Positions 15,407 through 23,218 of a stretch of 26,290 bases of DNA are shown here, in pieces. The position numbers were made by a program, and so were the translations under genes. Source of the DNA: Bordetella parapertussis. GTDB lineage: Bacteria > Pseudomonadota > Gammaproteobacteria > Burkholderiales > Burkholderiaceae_C. The DNA lies in NCBI GenBank assembly GCA_945878355.1, contig CAMCTC010000068.1:1-26290 (forward strand). Reading direction: 5' to 3'. The stretch's first letter is position 1. Each line of letters starts with the position of its first letter. Below the pieces are notes generated by a model. The model did not search any database. It was not told where the DNA came from and saw nothing but the letters and a program-made list of their open reading frames with translations.

Positions 15407-16189
15407 TCAGGGCAGCGCCACGCCGCCCATTCGAGCGGCGATCGTTGCGGCCCGGGCGCTGACATAGGCAGACCCTGGGTTCTTCTCGAAGCGTTTGGGT
15501 GCTGGCAACATCACCGCCAGCCGGGCTGCGGACATCGCGTCTAGCCGCGAAGCGTCGGTGCGGAAGTAGTGCCGCGCTGCGGCTTGCGCGCCGAACAAGC
15601 CTTCGCCCCATTCGACGTGGTTGAGGTAGATCTCCAGGATCCGGCGCTTGCTCAGCAGCGCTTCCAGCGTCAAGGTCAGCACGAACTCCTGGGCCTTGCG
15701 CAGCGCCGTGCGCTCGCCTGAGAGAAACAGGTTCTTGGCAAGTTGCTGGCTGATCGTCGAGCCACCTACCAGCTTGGGCTCGGCCTTGGGCGCTGCCGAG
15801 ACGGCGCCCTGGCGTTGGCCGAGTTGGGCGTTGCGGCGCGCCGCTGTGGCCTCGGCACGCTGGTTTTTCTCCCAGGCTTTTTCCAGCGCATCCCATTCGA
15901 CACCCGAGTGGTCGACGAAACCGGCGTCCTCGCTGGCGACCACGGCGCGCTTGAGGGTGGCGGCGATGCGCGCGTCGCCGACCCAGTCCTGGCGCCAGTC
16001 GATGCGGTGTTTCTCGACCAGCAAGCGCCAGGCTTCGCTGCGCTGAAAGCTGGTCGACTGCGGCGCCAGCACAGCCATCAAGCCGATTCTGGCGACGAAG
16101 TACAGCTGCAGCGACGCCCCGCACAGCAGCAGCAAGGCGCCCAGGCGCAGCAGGTGGCGACGCCAGCCTGGCTGGCCCCGCTGGGTCAC
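15407..16189 (-). CDS. mtgA: Monofunctional peptidoglycan glycosyltransferase
   Basis: A family GT51 enzyme of 260 residues that polymerises lipid II into glycan strands at the outer face of the inner membrane. It has one N-terminal transmembrane segment (about 12-35), the catalytic glutamate E87 in ASEDAGFVDHSG, GGSTISQQLAKNLFLS (142-157) and the ILEIYLNHVEWG motif (184-195). An Ala/Arg/Gln-rich stretch of about 25 residues before GGSTISQQ looks longer than in E. coli. I prefer the GTG at 16189, which has AGAGGG six bases upstream, over a TTG at 16204. It follows aroE by 19 bp, the usual arrangement in Burkholderiales. Confidence 0.93.
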   Translation of the reverse strand: MTQRGQPGWRRHLLRLGALLLLCGASLQLYFVARIGLMAVLAPQSTSFQRSEAWRLLVEKHRIDWRQDWVGDARIAATLKRAVVASEDAGFVDHSGVEWDALEKAWEKNQRAEATAARRNAQLGQRQGAVSAAPKAEPKLVGGSTISQQLAKNLFLSGERTALRKAQEFVLTLTLEALLSKRRILEIYLNHVEWGEGLFGAQAAARHYFRTDASRLDAMSAARLAVMLPAPKRFEKNPGSAYVSARAATIAARMGGVALP

Positions 16190-16195
16190 TGCACG

Positions 16196-16201
16196 CCCTC
16201 T
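16196..16201 (-). promoter_or_regulatory. Ribosome binding site deciding the mtgA start
   Basis: AGAGGG on the minus strand, six bases upstream of the GTG at 16189. No comparable site precedes the alternative TTG at 16204, which would lie only four bases from the aroE stop. Confidence 0.6.
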
Positions 16202-16208
16202 CAAGCGC

Positions 16209-17114
16209 TCAGACCTTCAAGGCCAGCCGCTCGCGCAGCTTGCGCAGCACCGACGAGGTCTCTGGCATCACACCGCGCCACAACGCAAAGGCCTCGGCCG
16301 CTTGTTCGACCAGCATGCCCAGGCCGTCGCGCCCGACCGCGCCGTGAGCCGCTGCCCAGTCCAGAAACGCTTGGGCTGCCGGGCCGTACATCAGGTCCAG
16401 CGCCAGCGCGCCGGGCTTGAGCACGCGGGCGTGCACCGGCACTGCGCTGCCACCCAGGCTGCTGGCGCTGCTGTTGAGCACCAGGTCGAAGGTCTCGCCG
16501 CAGTCTTCCAAGCCACTCGCGACCAGCAGCGCGCCGTGGCGCTCGGCCCAGGCCTGGTGGCGCTCGACCAGCACCATGGCCTTGGCCAGCGTGCGGTTGG
16601 CCACCGTGATGCTGGCGCAGCCGGCAGCGATCAGCGGGCCGAGCACGCCGGCAGCCGCGCCCCCAGCACCGATCAGCAGTGCGCGCCGGCCCGCCAAGCG
16701 CTGGCCCGCGTGTTGCTCGATGTCGCGAACCAGGCCGATGCCATCGGTGTTGTCTGCAGACCAGCCCTGGGCATCGAAGCACAGCACGTTGGCCGCCTGG
16801 GCCAGCGTCGCACGTTCGCTGACGGCGCGCGCCAGCGGCAGGACCTGGAACTTGAACGGCACGGTGATGTTGCAGCCACGCACCGGCCCCAGCCCGGTCC
16901 GCGGGTCGGCACTGGCGATGAAGCCCCTCAGCCTTGCCTCGAAGCCGTCGGGCGGGCAGTCGATCCGGTCGTAGTGCATGAGTTGGCCGGTTTGGCGAGC
17001 GAACTCTGCATGGATGAACGGCGACTGGCTGTGCGCAACCGGGTGGCCCAGCACCGCGTAGCGGTCGGGCGCAGCGCCGGCGGCCGCAACTGAGGGGGAG
17101 GGCAGTGAATTCAT
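16209..17114 (-). CDS. aroE: Shikimate dehydrogenase (NADP)
   Basis: A 301-residue enzyme reducing 3-dehydroshikimate to shikimate. Shikimate-binding SQS (29-31), catalytic K88 in CNITVPFK, catalytic D124 in ADNTDG, the nucleotide loop GAGGAAAG (149-156), an NRT motif typical of NADP preference (about 172-174) and the C-terminal GLGMLVEQAAEAFALWRG are present. The N-terminus carries about 17 residues before the family's usual YAVLGHP start. The ATG overlaps the TonB-like stop by 4 bp, so it is translationally coupled. Together with aroQ in this window it gives two consecutive shikimate-pathway steps, in separate transcription units. Confidence 0.97.
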   Translation of the reverse strand: MNSLPSPSVAAAGAAPDRYAVLGHPVAHSQSPFIHAEFARQTGQLMHYDRIDCPPDGFEARLRGFIASADPRTGLGPVRGCNITVPFKFQVLPLARAVSERATLAQAANVLCFDAQGWSADNTDGIGLVRDIEQHAGQRLAGRRALLIGAGGAAAGVLGPLIAAGCASITVANRTLAKAMVLVERHQAWAERHGALLVASGLEDCGETFDLVLNSSASSLGGSAVPVHARVLKPGALALDLMYGPAAQAFLDWAAAHGAVGRDGLGMLVEQAAEAFALWRGVMPETSSVLRKLRERLALKV

Positions 17115-17992
17115 GGCACGGTGGATTGTCTCAGCGCGGGGCTGGTGCTCAGCGTGGTCTCGAGCCCGTCGTCCCGCGTGAAGCGAAAGCGTGAGGTGAC
17201 CACGATCTGGTCGGCCTGACGCCGCATCGGTGCGCTGAAACCGCCGAACGGCGCTGCCGCCAGCACGATCTGCCGCGCCCTGCGGTCGAGCTCGGCATTG
17301 CCCGATCCGCGCACCACGTCGGCCACCAACACCCTCCCAGCAGCGTCGACGGTGATGTTCATCGTCAGTTCGCCATACAGCTTGTAACCCTGGTGCTCGG
17401 GAAATTCCCGGGTGCCCCGGTCCTCGATGCGGCGGCGCAACCGGTCGTAGTACACCGCGTACACCGCTTCGCGAGTGGCTGGGCTGATGTAGCGCTTGCG
17501 TGGCCTGGCGTTTTCGTCATTGATGCGTTTTTCGATCTCGGCCAGCACCTTGAGCAGCAATCGCCTGCGCTCCTCCAGGTCGCGCTCGGCGGGCTTGCCT
17601 GGGTTGCGGTTCGGGTCGGGTGGCGGCAGCAGCGCCATCTCGCGTCGGATTTGCGCGAGCAGTTGCTGCTGCTGGTCTTGCAACTGGTCGACCTTTCGGT
17701 GCGCTTCGTCGTTGGACTTGCCGAGCTCAGCCCGAGCGGCGGCTGGCAACGGGGACGTGGCGCGCCCAACAGCCTGTTCGCCGCCGCCGGCCAGCGCGGC
17801 TTGGGCGACGGCCTGGGCTTGTGCTGGCGCCTCGCTCGAGCGGGCGTTGACCAGTATCACCTCCAGCGTTGTGTCCCTGAACACCCGGTCGAAGCCTGCC
17901 GGATCGATCCAGCGAAAGCCCAGCAGCAACACATGCGCAGCCAGCGACAGGCCTATGGCCCACTGCAAGCTGGTCGGCCCGCGCCAGGCCAT
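17111..17992 (-). CDS. TonB-family energy-transducing-like protein
   Basis: A 293-residue protein with one N-terminal transmembrane helix (about 10-26), a long charged/glutamine-rich helical region likely to form a coiled coil (about 97-160), and a C-terminal TonB-like domain (about 195-272: YKLYGELTMNITVDAAGRV ... VLAAAPFGGF). TonB proteins span the periplasm to energise outer-membrane transporters. Here no ExbB/ExbD genes are nearby and the linker is not the usual Pro-rich rod, so a structural or envelope role is equally possible. It lies 8 bp after the RNase gene and overlaps aroE by 4 bp. Confidence 0.85.
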   Translation of the reverse strand: MAWRGPTSLQWAIGLSLAAHVLLLGFRWIDPAGFDRVFRDTTLEVILVNARSSEAPAQAQAVAQAALAGGGEQAVGRATSPLPAAARAELGKSNDEAHRKVDQLQDQQQQLLAQIRREMALLPPPDPNRNPGKPAERDLEERRRLLLKVLAEIEKRINDENARPRKRYISPATREAVYAVYYDRLRRRIEDRGTREFPEHQGYKLYGELTMNITVDAAGRVLVADVVRGSGNAELDRRARQIVLAAAPFGGFSAPMRRQADQIVVTSRFRFTRDDGLETTLSTSPALRQSTVP

Positions 17993-18000
17993 GCGATGGC

Positions 18001-20076
18001 TCAGGCAGCGCCCGGCTCGGCGAGCCCCGCGGCATCCTCGGCGGACGTCGGTGCGGTGTCGCCGAGGTCGAAGGCCAACGCCAAGGGTGCAGCGGCCTGG
18101 GCATCGTCATCATCGGCACTGTCGTCGACGGCGGCGCCGCCCTGGGCCGACAGGTCATCGAGCCGGGCCAGCAAGCTCGCGTGCAGGTCTAGCGTGAGCA
18201 AGTCCATGCCAGTGATGCGCACCCGCACGCGGGTGTTGCGCGGCAAGGGCTCGCAGCCCATCGCCTTGAACACCAGCGGCAGCGTGTCGGCGCGCACCAG
18301 GCCGTCTTTCAGCACCGCAGCGTCGAGTTCGGTCACCTCGTTTTGTTGCAGCCAGCGCAGTGTCCAGAAGCGCTCGATGTCGCGCTGGAAGTCGTTGTAG
18401 GCCATGTAAGCGGCGTCGAACAGCGAGATCACCGAGAACAGTGTCGCGTCCCTGGGTTTGAACGGCGCGACCAGCGCGGCGGTGCGGCCGTGGCGCGTGG
18501 CGGCGATGATCTGCCACTGGTTGACCAGGTCGACATAACGTCGCAGTGGCGACGTCGCCCAGCTGTACTGCGGCACGCCCATGCCGGCATGCGGCGCGGG
18601 CTTGGTGCCCATGCGAACCTTCACGCCCGGCGCCATGCTGGCTTGGCTGCGGTAGATGCCGGGCACGCCGACTTCGGCGATGAAGCCACCCCAGTGGCTG
18701 TTGGCCAGGATCATCGCCTCGCTGACGATCAGGTCCAGCGGCGCGCCGCGCTTGCGCTCGCTGATGCGAACGGTCTCGTCGCCGCGCGGTTCACCCACGC
18801 TGTCGGCACCGTCGCGGTCCAGGCGGAAGTTGTAGTCCGGCCGGTTGAAGTTCTCGGGCTTGCCGCGAACCACTTCGCGCTGCGCTTTGAGGTGCTTGGC
18901 CAACCGGAAGGCGAAGGCCAGTTCGGGCGCGAAGCGGTACTCGGCCACGGCCTCGCCGGTCAGCGCGGCCACCGTGATGACCTCGTCTAGTTGATCGTGG
19001 CGCAGGTTGGCGGCGATCGGCACGCGCTCGATCCGTGTCTCGGTGCTGAGCACTGCCAGCGTCGCTTCGTCGTAGCTGACGTACAGGCTGACCGCCGGGC
19101 AGTCGCGGCCTTCGGTCAAGGTGTAGCCCTGCACCACCTCGTCGGGCAGCATCGTGATCTTGTAGCCCGGCATGTAGACCGTGGACAGGCGCTCGCGGGC
19201 GAGCTTGTCGATCGGCGAATCGGGCCCGAAGGCCAGCGCCGGCGCGGCGATGTGCACGCCAAAGACCACGGTGCCGGTCTCCAGGCCGTTGACCGACAGC
19301 GCATCGTCGATCTCGGTGGTCTGCGAGTCGTCGATCGAGAACGCTTGCACCGGTGCCAGCGGCAACTCGTCCTTGACCGCTGGTGCGGCCAGCACCGGGA
19401 AACCCGTGCCCTTGGCGAACTGCTCGAACAAAAAGCGCTTCCAGTGAAACTGGTAAGGTGACGCGATCGCGCCTGCGGTCTGCAGCAGGTCCAGCGGCGC
19501 GCGCTGGGCGCGCTTGGCCGCCTCGACCACCGCCTTGTACTCGGGGCCATTCTTGTCGGGCTTGAACAGGATGCGGTAGAGCTGTTCTCGCACCGGGTCC
19601 GGGCAGCGGCCAGCCGCCAGCTCAGTGGCCCAGTCCTCGATCTGCAGGGCTTGCGCGGCCTTGCGCTCGATCCCCAGCAGCGCGGCTTTCACAGTCTCTT
19701 CGGGCGCTTTCTTGAACAGGCCTTTGCCGGCGCGGCGAAAGTAATGCGGCGCATCGAACAGCTTGAACAACACGGCGGCCTGTTGTTCGGGCCCGGCCTG
19801 GGCTGAGAAGTAGTCGCGCGCCAGGTCGCCGAAGCTGAACTCGCCTTCGGGCGCGAACTCCCAGGCCATCTCCAGGTCGATCTCGGCGGCCGCAGCCTGG
19901 GCCGCGGCGATCAGCACCGCGGGTTCCGGTTTGGCAAAGCGCAGCAGCACGTTGGCGGACTTCACTTTGACACGCTTGCCGGACTCAAGCTCGATCTGTA
20001 CCGAGGCATCGGCTTCCGACATCAGGCGGCCGGCGAGGAACTTGCCGGCATCGTCGAACAAGGCATAGGAGGACAT
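18001..20076 (-). CDS. RNase II/RNR-family exoribonuclease (RNB domain)
   Basis: A 691-residue cytoplasmic protein. An N-terminal RNA-binding part (1-230) is followed by the RNB catalytic domain, opening with FSIDDSQTTEIDDALSV (residues 246-262) where D249, E255, D257 and D258 take the places of the metal-binding acidic residues of E. coli RNase II. VHIAAPA, the YMPGYKITMLP stretch and GAPLDLIVSEAMILANSHWG are also family-typical. A short S1-like region follows (about 620-650) and then an acidic, Ala-rich tail of about 45 residues. It degrades RNA 3' to 5', by family. It is the first gene of a run with tonB-like, aroE and mtgA, and is divergent from the Uma2 gene with a 47-bp spacer. Confidence 0.92.
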   Translation of the reverse strand: MSSYALFDDAGKFLAGRLMSEADASVQIELESGKRVKVKSANVLLRFAKPEPAVLIAAAQAAAAEIDLEMAWEFAPEGEFSFGDLARDYFSAQAGPEQQAAVLFKLFDAPHYFRRAGKGLFKKAPEETVKAALLGIERKAAQALQIEDWATELAAGRCPDPVREQLYRILFKPDKNGPEYKAVVEAAKRAQRAPLDLLQTAGAIASPYQFHWKRFLFEQFAKGTGFPVLAAPAVKDELPLAPVQAFSIDDSQTTEIDDALSVNGLETGTVVFGVHIAAPALAFGPDSPIDKLARERLSTVYMPGYKITMLPDEVVQGYTLTEGRDCPAVSLYVSYDEATLAVLSTETRIERVPIAANLRHDQLDEVITVAALTGEAVAEYRFAPELAFAFRLAKHLKAQREVVRGKPENFNRPDYNFRLDRDGADSVGEPRGDETVRISERKRGAPLDLIVSEAMILANSHWGGFIAEVGVPGIYRSQASMAPGVKVRMGTKPAPHAGMGVPQYSWATSPLRRYVDLVNQWQIIAATRHGRTAALVAPFKPRDATLFSVISLFDAAYMAYNDFQRDIERFWTLRWLQQNEVTELDAAVLKDGLVRADTLPLVFKAMGCEPLPRNTRVRVRITGMDLLTLDLHASLLARLDDLSAQGGAAVDDSADDDDAQAAAPLALAFDLGDTAPTSAEDAAGLAEPGAA

Positions 20077-20123
20077 ATGCGGAGGATTGTCGCCGCTGCC
20101 GGCCCGGCGCTAAGATCGATGGC

Positions 20124-20705
20124 ATGGGACATGCACAGCCGATCTTGAGCCTTGCCGATTTCCTGGCCTGGGAGGAAACCCAGTCCGAGCGGCATGAGTT
20201 CGTCTGCGGCGAGGTGTTCGCGATGGTCGGTGCGCGGCGGGTGCACGGACTGGTGTCGCTCAATGTCGCAGCAGCGTTGAAAAGCCAGCTGCGCGGCAGT
20301 CCCTGCCGTGCCTTCAACGAGACCATGAAGCTGCAGGCGGCAGAAGACGTGCTGCTCTACCCTGATGTCTTTGTCACCTGCGACCCGGCCGACCTGCGCA
20401 CTGATCGAATCTTCAGCGCGCCCACGGTGGTGGTCGAGGTGTTGTCGCCGTCGACCCAGTCCTACGACAGAGGACAGAAGTTCACTTGGTACCGCAGGCT
20501 GGCTAGCCTGCGCGAGTACCTGCTGGTCGACCCTGACAGCCGCGAGTTGCAGTTGTTCAGGCGTGGTGCCGATGGCCTGTTCACACTGCATGACCTGACG
20601 GGGGCAACCCAGGTCGAGCTGACCAGCATCGGCTGCACACTGCCGGCCGATGAGATCTTCGACGGGCTCGACCCCGAGTTGCAAGCTTCGCTGCCCGGCA
20701 TCTGA
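20124..20705 (+). CDS. Uma2-family (DUF820) putative restriction-like endonuclease
   Basis: A 193-residue protein with the PD-(D/E)xK-type pattern of the Uma2 family: LSLADFLAWEE and a GE motif (29-30) at the N-terminus, YPDVFV with D81, VVVEVLSPST with E105, and D115/K119 before WYRRLASLREYLLVD. These residues form the nuclease-like metal site, and all appear present. Biological role is unknown; the family is very abundant in cyanobacteria and scattered elsewhere. It is alone on its strand, 47 bp from the divergent RNase gene and 7 bp from the converging cysteine desulfhydrase gene. No partner antitoxin or methylase is adjacent. Confidence 0.88.
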   Translation: MGHAQPILSLADFLAWEETQSERHEFVCGEVFAMVGARRVHGLVSLNVAAALKSQLRGSPCRAFNETMKLQAAEDVLLYPDVFVTCDPADLRTDRIFSAPTVVVEVLSPSTQSYDRGQKFTWYRRLASLREYLLVDPDSRELQLFRRGADGLFTLHDLTGATQVELTSIGCTLPADEIFDGLDPELQASLPGI

Positions 20706-20712
20706 CCACTGG

Positions 20713-21768
20713 CTAGCGCCCGCTGTCGTCCACCGCTGCGCTGGTGTCAAGCCGCTGCGCCGCCAGCCAATCCGGTGCAAACACCGTGTCGGTATAGCGT
20801 TCACCCGAATCGCAGATCAGGCTGACGATGCTGCCGGATTCGCCACGCGCGGCCATCTCGCGCGCCAGGTGCAGCACGCCGACGAAGTTGCAGCCGGTCG
20901 ATGGGCCGACGCGCCGCCCCAGGCGGGCCGACAAGTCCAGCGCGGCGGCAAAGCTCATCGCGTCGGGCACCCGCAACATCCGGTCTATCACCGTCGGCAC
21001 GAAGCTGGGCTCGACCCGGGGCCGGCCTATGCCCTCGATGCGACTGCGCTCGGTCGAGCGCAGGTCGCTTCGGCGCTGTACGAAGGCGTCGAAGAACACT
21101 GACGCGGGGGGGTCGACCACCGCCAGCCGGGTGGTGGCGAGCGCGTCGCGCCGGTAACGGATGTAGCGCCCGATGGTGGCCGAGGTGCCGCCAGTGCCCG
21201 CGCCGACGACGATCCAGCTCGGCAGCGGGTGCGGCTCGAGTTGCAGCTGCGCGAACAGGCTCTCGGCGATGTTGTTGTTGCCACGCCAATCGGTGGCGCG
21301 CTCGGCATGGGTGAACTGGTCCATGTAATGGCCGCCGCGCGCCGCAGCCAGCGCCTCGGCCTCGGCGTAGACCTGCGGGCTGTCCACCTCGTGGCACTGG
21401 CCGCCGTAGAACGCGATCTCCTCGAGCTTGCGGCGTGCCGTGCCGCGCGGCACCACCGCGATGAACGGCAGTTGCAGCAAGCGGGCGAAATAGGCCTCGC
21501 TGATCGCGGTCGACCCCGACGAGGCCTCGACGATGGTCGTGTCGGGGCCGATCTGGCCGTTGCAAAGCCCGTACAAGAACAGCGAGCGCGCCAGCCTGTG
21601 CTTCAGGCTGCCCGAGGGGTGGGTCGATTCGTCCTTCAGGTAGACCGTCACGCCTGGCGCTTCGGCCAGCGCCAGCGGTATCAGGTGGGTGTCGGCCGAG
21701 CGGCGCGCATCGGCCGTGATGTGCTGCAGTGCACCGGCCAGCCAGGCGCGCTTGGCATCGTCGTTCAT
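20713..21768 (-). CDS. PLP-dependent cysteine synthase-family protein, Cds1-like L-cysteine desulfhydrase
   Basis: A 351-residue fold-type II PLP enzyme. The Schiff-base lysine is K56 in [23 protein letters not shown] (81-90) binds the substrate carboxylate and [12 protein letters not shown] binds the cofactor phosphate. The wording [23 protein letters not shown] is much closer to the Cds1 group, which breaks L-cysteine to H2S, pyruvate and ammonia, than to CysK or CysM. It could still be a synthase for another substrate. AAAGGG precedes the start. It is the last of three same-strand genes, 37 bp after the dehydrogenase. Confidence 0.87.
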   Translation of the reverse strand: MNDDAKRAWLAGALQHITADARRSADTHLIPLALAEAPGVTVYLKDESTHPSGSLKHRLARSLFLYGLCNGQIGPDTTIVEASSGSTAISEAYFARLLQLPFIAVVPRGTARRKLEEIAFYGGQCHEVDSPQVYAEAEALAAARGGHYMDQFTHAERATDWRGNNNIAESLFAQLQLEPHPLPSWIVVGAGTGGTSATIGRYIRYRRDALATTRLAVVDPPASVFFDAFVQRRSDLRSTERSRIEGIGRPRVEPSFVPTVIDRMLRVPDAMSFAAALDLSARLGRRVGPSTGCNFVGVLHLAREMAARGESGSIVSLICDSGERYTDTVFAPDWLAAQRLDTSAAVDDSGR

Positions 21769-21805
21769 CGTAGCCCTTTCATGGCCTTGACAGCTTGGCG
21801 CAGCA

Positions 21806-22570
21806 TCACACCGTCATGCCGCCCGAGACCTCGATCACCGCGCCGTTGATGTAGCTGGCTTCGTCGCTGGCCAGGAAGGCGTAGACATTGGCGATCTCCT
21901 CGGGCCTGCCCAGGCGGTGCAGCGGCACCTGGTCGCGCATGTTCTGCAGCACTTTCTCGGGCACCGTGGCCAGGATCGGGGTTTCGACGAAGCCCGGTGC
22001 GACCGCGTTGACACGGATGCCCTTGGGCCCGAGCTCGCGGCTCCAGGTCTTGGTGAAGCCGATCACGCCGAACTTGGACGCAGCGTAGTTGGTCTGGCCG
22101 AAATTGCCGTAGATCCCGACCACGCTGCTGGCGTTGAGGATCACGCCCGATCCCTGGGCCAGCATCGGTTCGAGCACGGCCTGGGTCGCATGGAACACGC
22201 CGCGCAGGTTGACGTCGATGACCGCGTCGAATTGCGCGACCGTCATCTTCTGCAGCCGCGCGTCCTTGGTGATGCCGGCGTTGTTGACCAGCACGTCGAT
22301 CCGGCCGAGCCGCTGCATGACCGCCACCACCATCGCATCGAGCGCTTCGCGGTCGGTGACGTCGAGCGCGAAGCCCAGCGCCTGCGCGCCTGCCGCGCCG
22401 TGCAGCGCGGCGCTGCGCGCGTTGACCGCAGCCACCGCCGCGTCCACGCCCTCGGCGCGCAGGTCGCAGACGACGACGGTGGCGCCCTCTTCGGCAAATT
22501 TCAGCGCAGTGGCCAAGCCGATGCCCTGGGCGGCGCCGGTGATGATGGAAACCTTGTTTTTCAGTCGCAT
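21806..22570 (-). CDS. Short-chain dehydrogenase/reductase, FabG/PhaB-like
   Basis: A 254-residue classical SDR. The nucleotide-binding TGAAQGIG (11-18), NNAG (96-99), catalytic N121, S149, Y162 and K166 (NYAASKFG) and the PG motif in [12 protein letters not shown] are intact. Sequence style fits 3-oxoacyl-ACP reductase or acetoacetyl-CoA reductase (PHB synthesis), using NADPH or NADH; D36 after the second strand (VVVCDLR) hints at NAD(H), so cofactor and substrate stay open. It overlaps the esterase gene by 10 bp and is followed by the Cds1-like gene 37 bp on. Confidence 0.9.
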   Translation of the reverse strand: MRLKNKVSIITGAAQGIGLATALKFAEEGATVVVCDLRAEGVDAAVAAVNARSAALHGAAGAQALGFALDVTDREALDAMVVAVMQRLGRIDVLVNNAGITKDARLQKMTVAQFDAVIDVNLRGVFHATQAVLEPMLAQGSGVILNASSVVGIYGNFGQTNYAASKFGVIGFTKTWSRELGPKGIRVNAVAPGFVETPILATVPEKVLQNMRDQVPLHRLGRPEEIANVYAFLASDEASYINGAVIEVSGGMTV

Positions 22571-23154
22571 AGTTTCAGGAATTGGAGGATGAACAAGAGG
22601 TGATCGTCGAAATCCGAGATCGCGTGGTCGCTGCCTTCGAGCAGGCGCAGGTTGGCGGCGGGCAAGCCGGGATAGCGGCCGGTCATCTCGCGCCAGTCGA
22701 GCAATTCGTCGCCTTTGGCGATCAGCGCGCCGTAGCGGCCGGGATCGGTGATGGTGCGGACGGTCAATTCACGCAACTCGGCCAGGTATTCGGCGCGGAA
22801 CAAGAAGCGCTCCTCAGGCGCATGGAATTGGGTCTGCTCGCCGACATACCGCGCCAGGTCGCGCGCGGGGTCGGTGGCCGGGTTCAGCAGCATGGCCCGG
22901 CAGCCTCTGGCCTCGGCCACCGCGGTGGCGTAGAAGCCGCCCAGCGAGCTGCCGACCACCGCGGTGTCGCCGGCTGCGTGCGGCCAATCGGCGATGCCTT
23001 GTTCGACCAGCGCCCAGGCCTGGCGCGGCGAAGGCGGCAGCTGCGGGCACCACCAGACCACATCGGGCCGGTGCGCGTCCAGCCAGGCCTTGAGTTGCCT
23101 GGCCTTGAACGAGTCCGGCGACGAGCGGAATCCGTGCAGGTAGAGCAGGTGCAT
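22561..23154 (-). CDS. YqiA-like alpha/beta-hydrolase esterase
   Basis: A 197-residue hydrolase of the UPF0227/YqiA type. It starts [18 protein letters not shown], has the nucleophile elbow GSSLGG with S70, an acid residue in the region [11 protein letters not shown] and the catalytic histidine in [10 protein letters not shown]. YqiA-type proteins hydrolyse short acyl esters; the physiological substrate is unknown. The start at 23154 is chosen by family length; a frame 26 codons longer exists but would run into the divergent kinase promoter region. The stop overlaps the dehydrogenase start by 10 bp. Confidence 0.88.
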   Translation of the reverse strand: MHLLYLHGFRSSPDSFKARQLKAWLDAHRPDVVWWCPQLPPSPRQAWALVEQGIADWPHAAGDTAVVGSSLGGFYATAVAEARGCRAMLLNPATDPARDLARYVGEQTQFHAPEERFLFRAEYLAELRELTVRTITDPGRYGALIAKGDELLDWREMTGRYPGLPAANLRLLEGSDHAISDFDDHLLFILQFLKLCD

Positions 23155-23218
23155 GGGCTTCGATTGTCGGGCTTTGGACGGTAGTACGATGATGCTGATG
23201 CGATCTACTGTAAATTGA

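Noticed and set aside
23164..23190. Sigma-70 promoter for the 7TMR-DISM kinase
   Set aside because: TACGAT at 23185-23190 resembles a -10, but the nearest -35-like hexamer (TTGTCG) is only 15 bases away and matches poorly.
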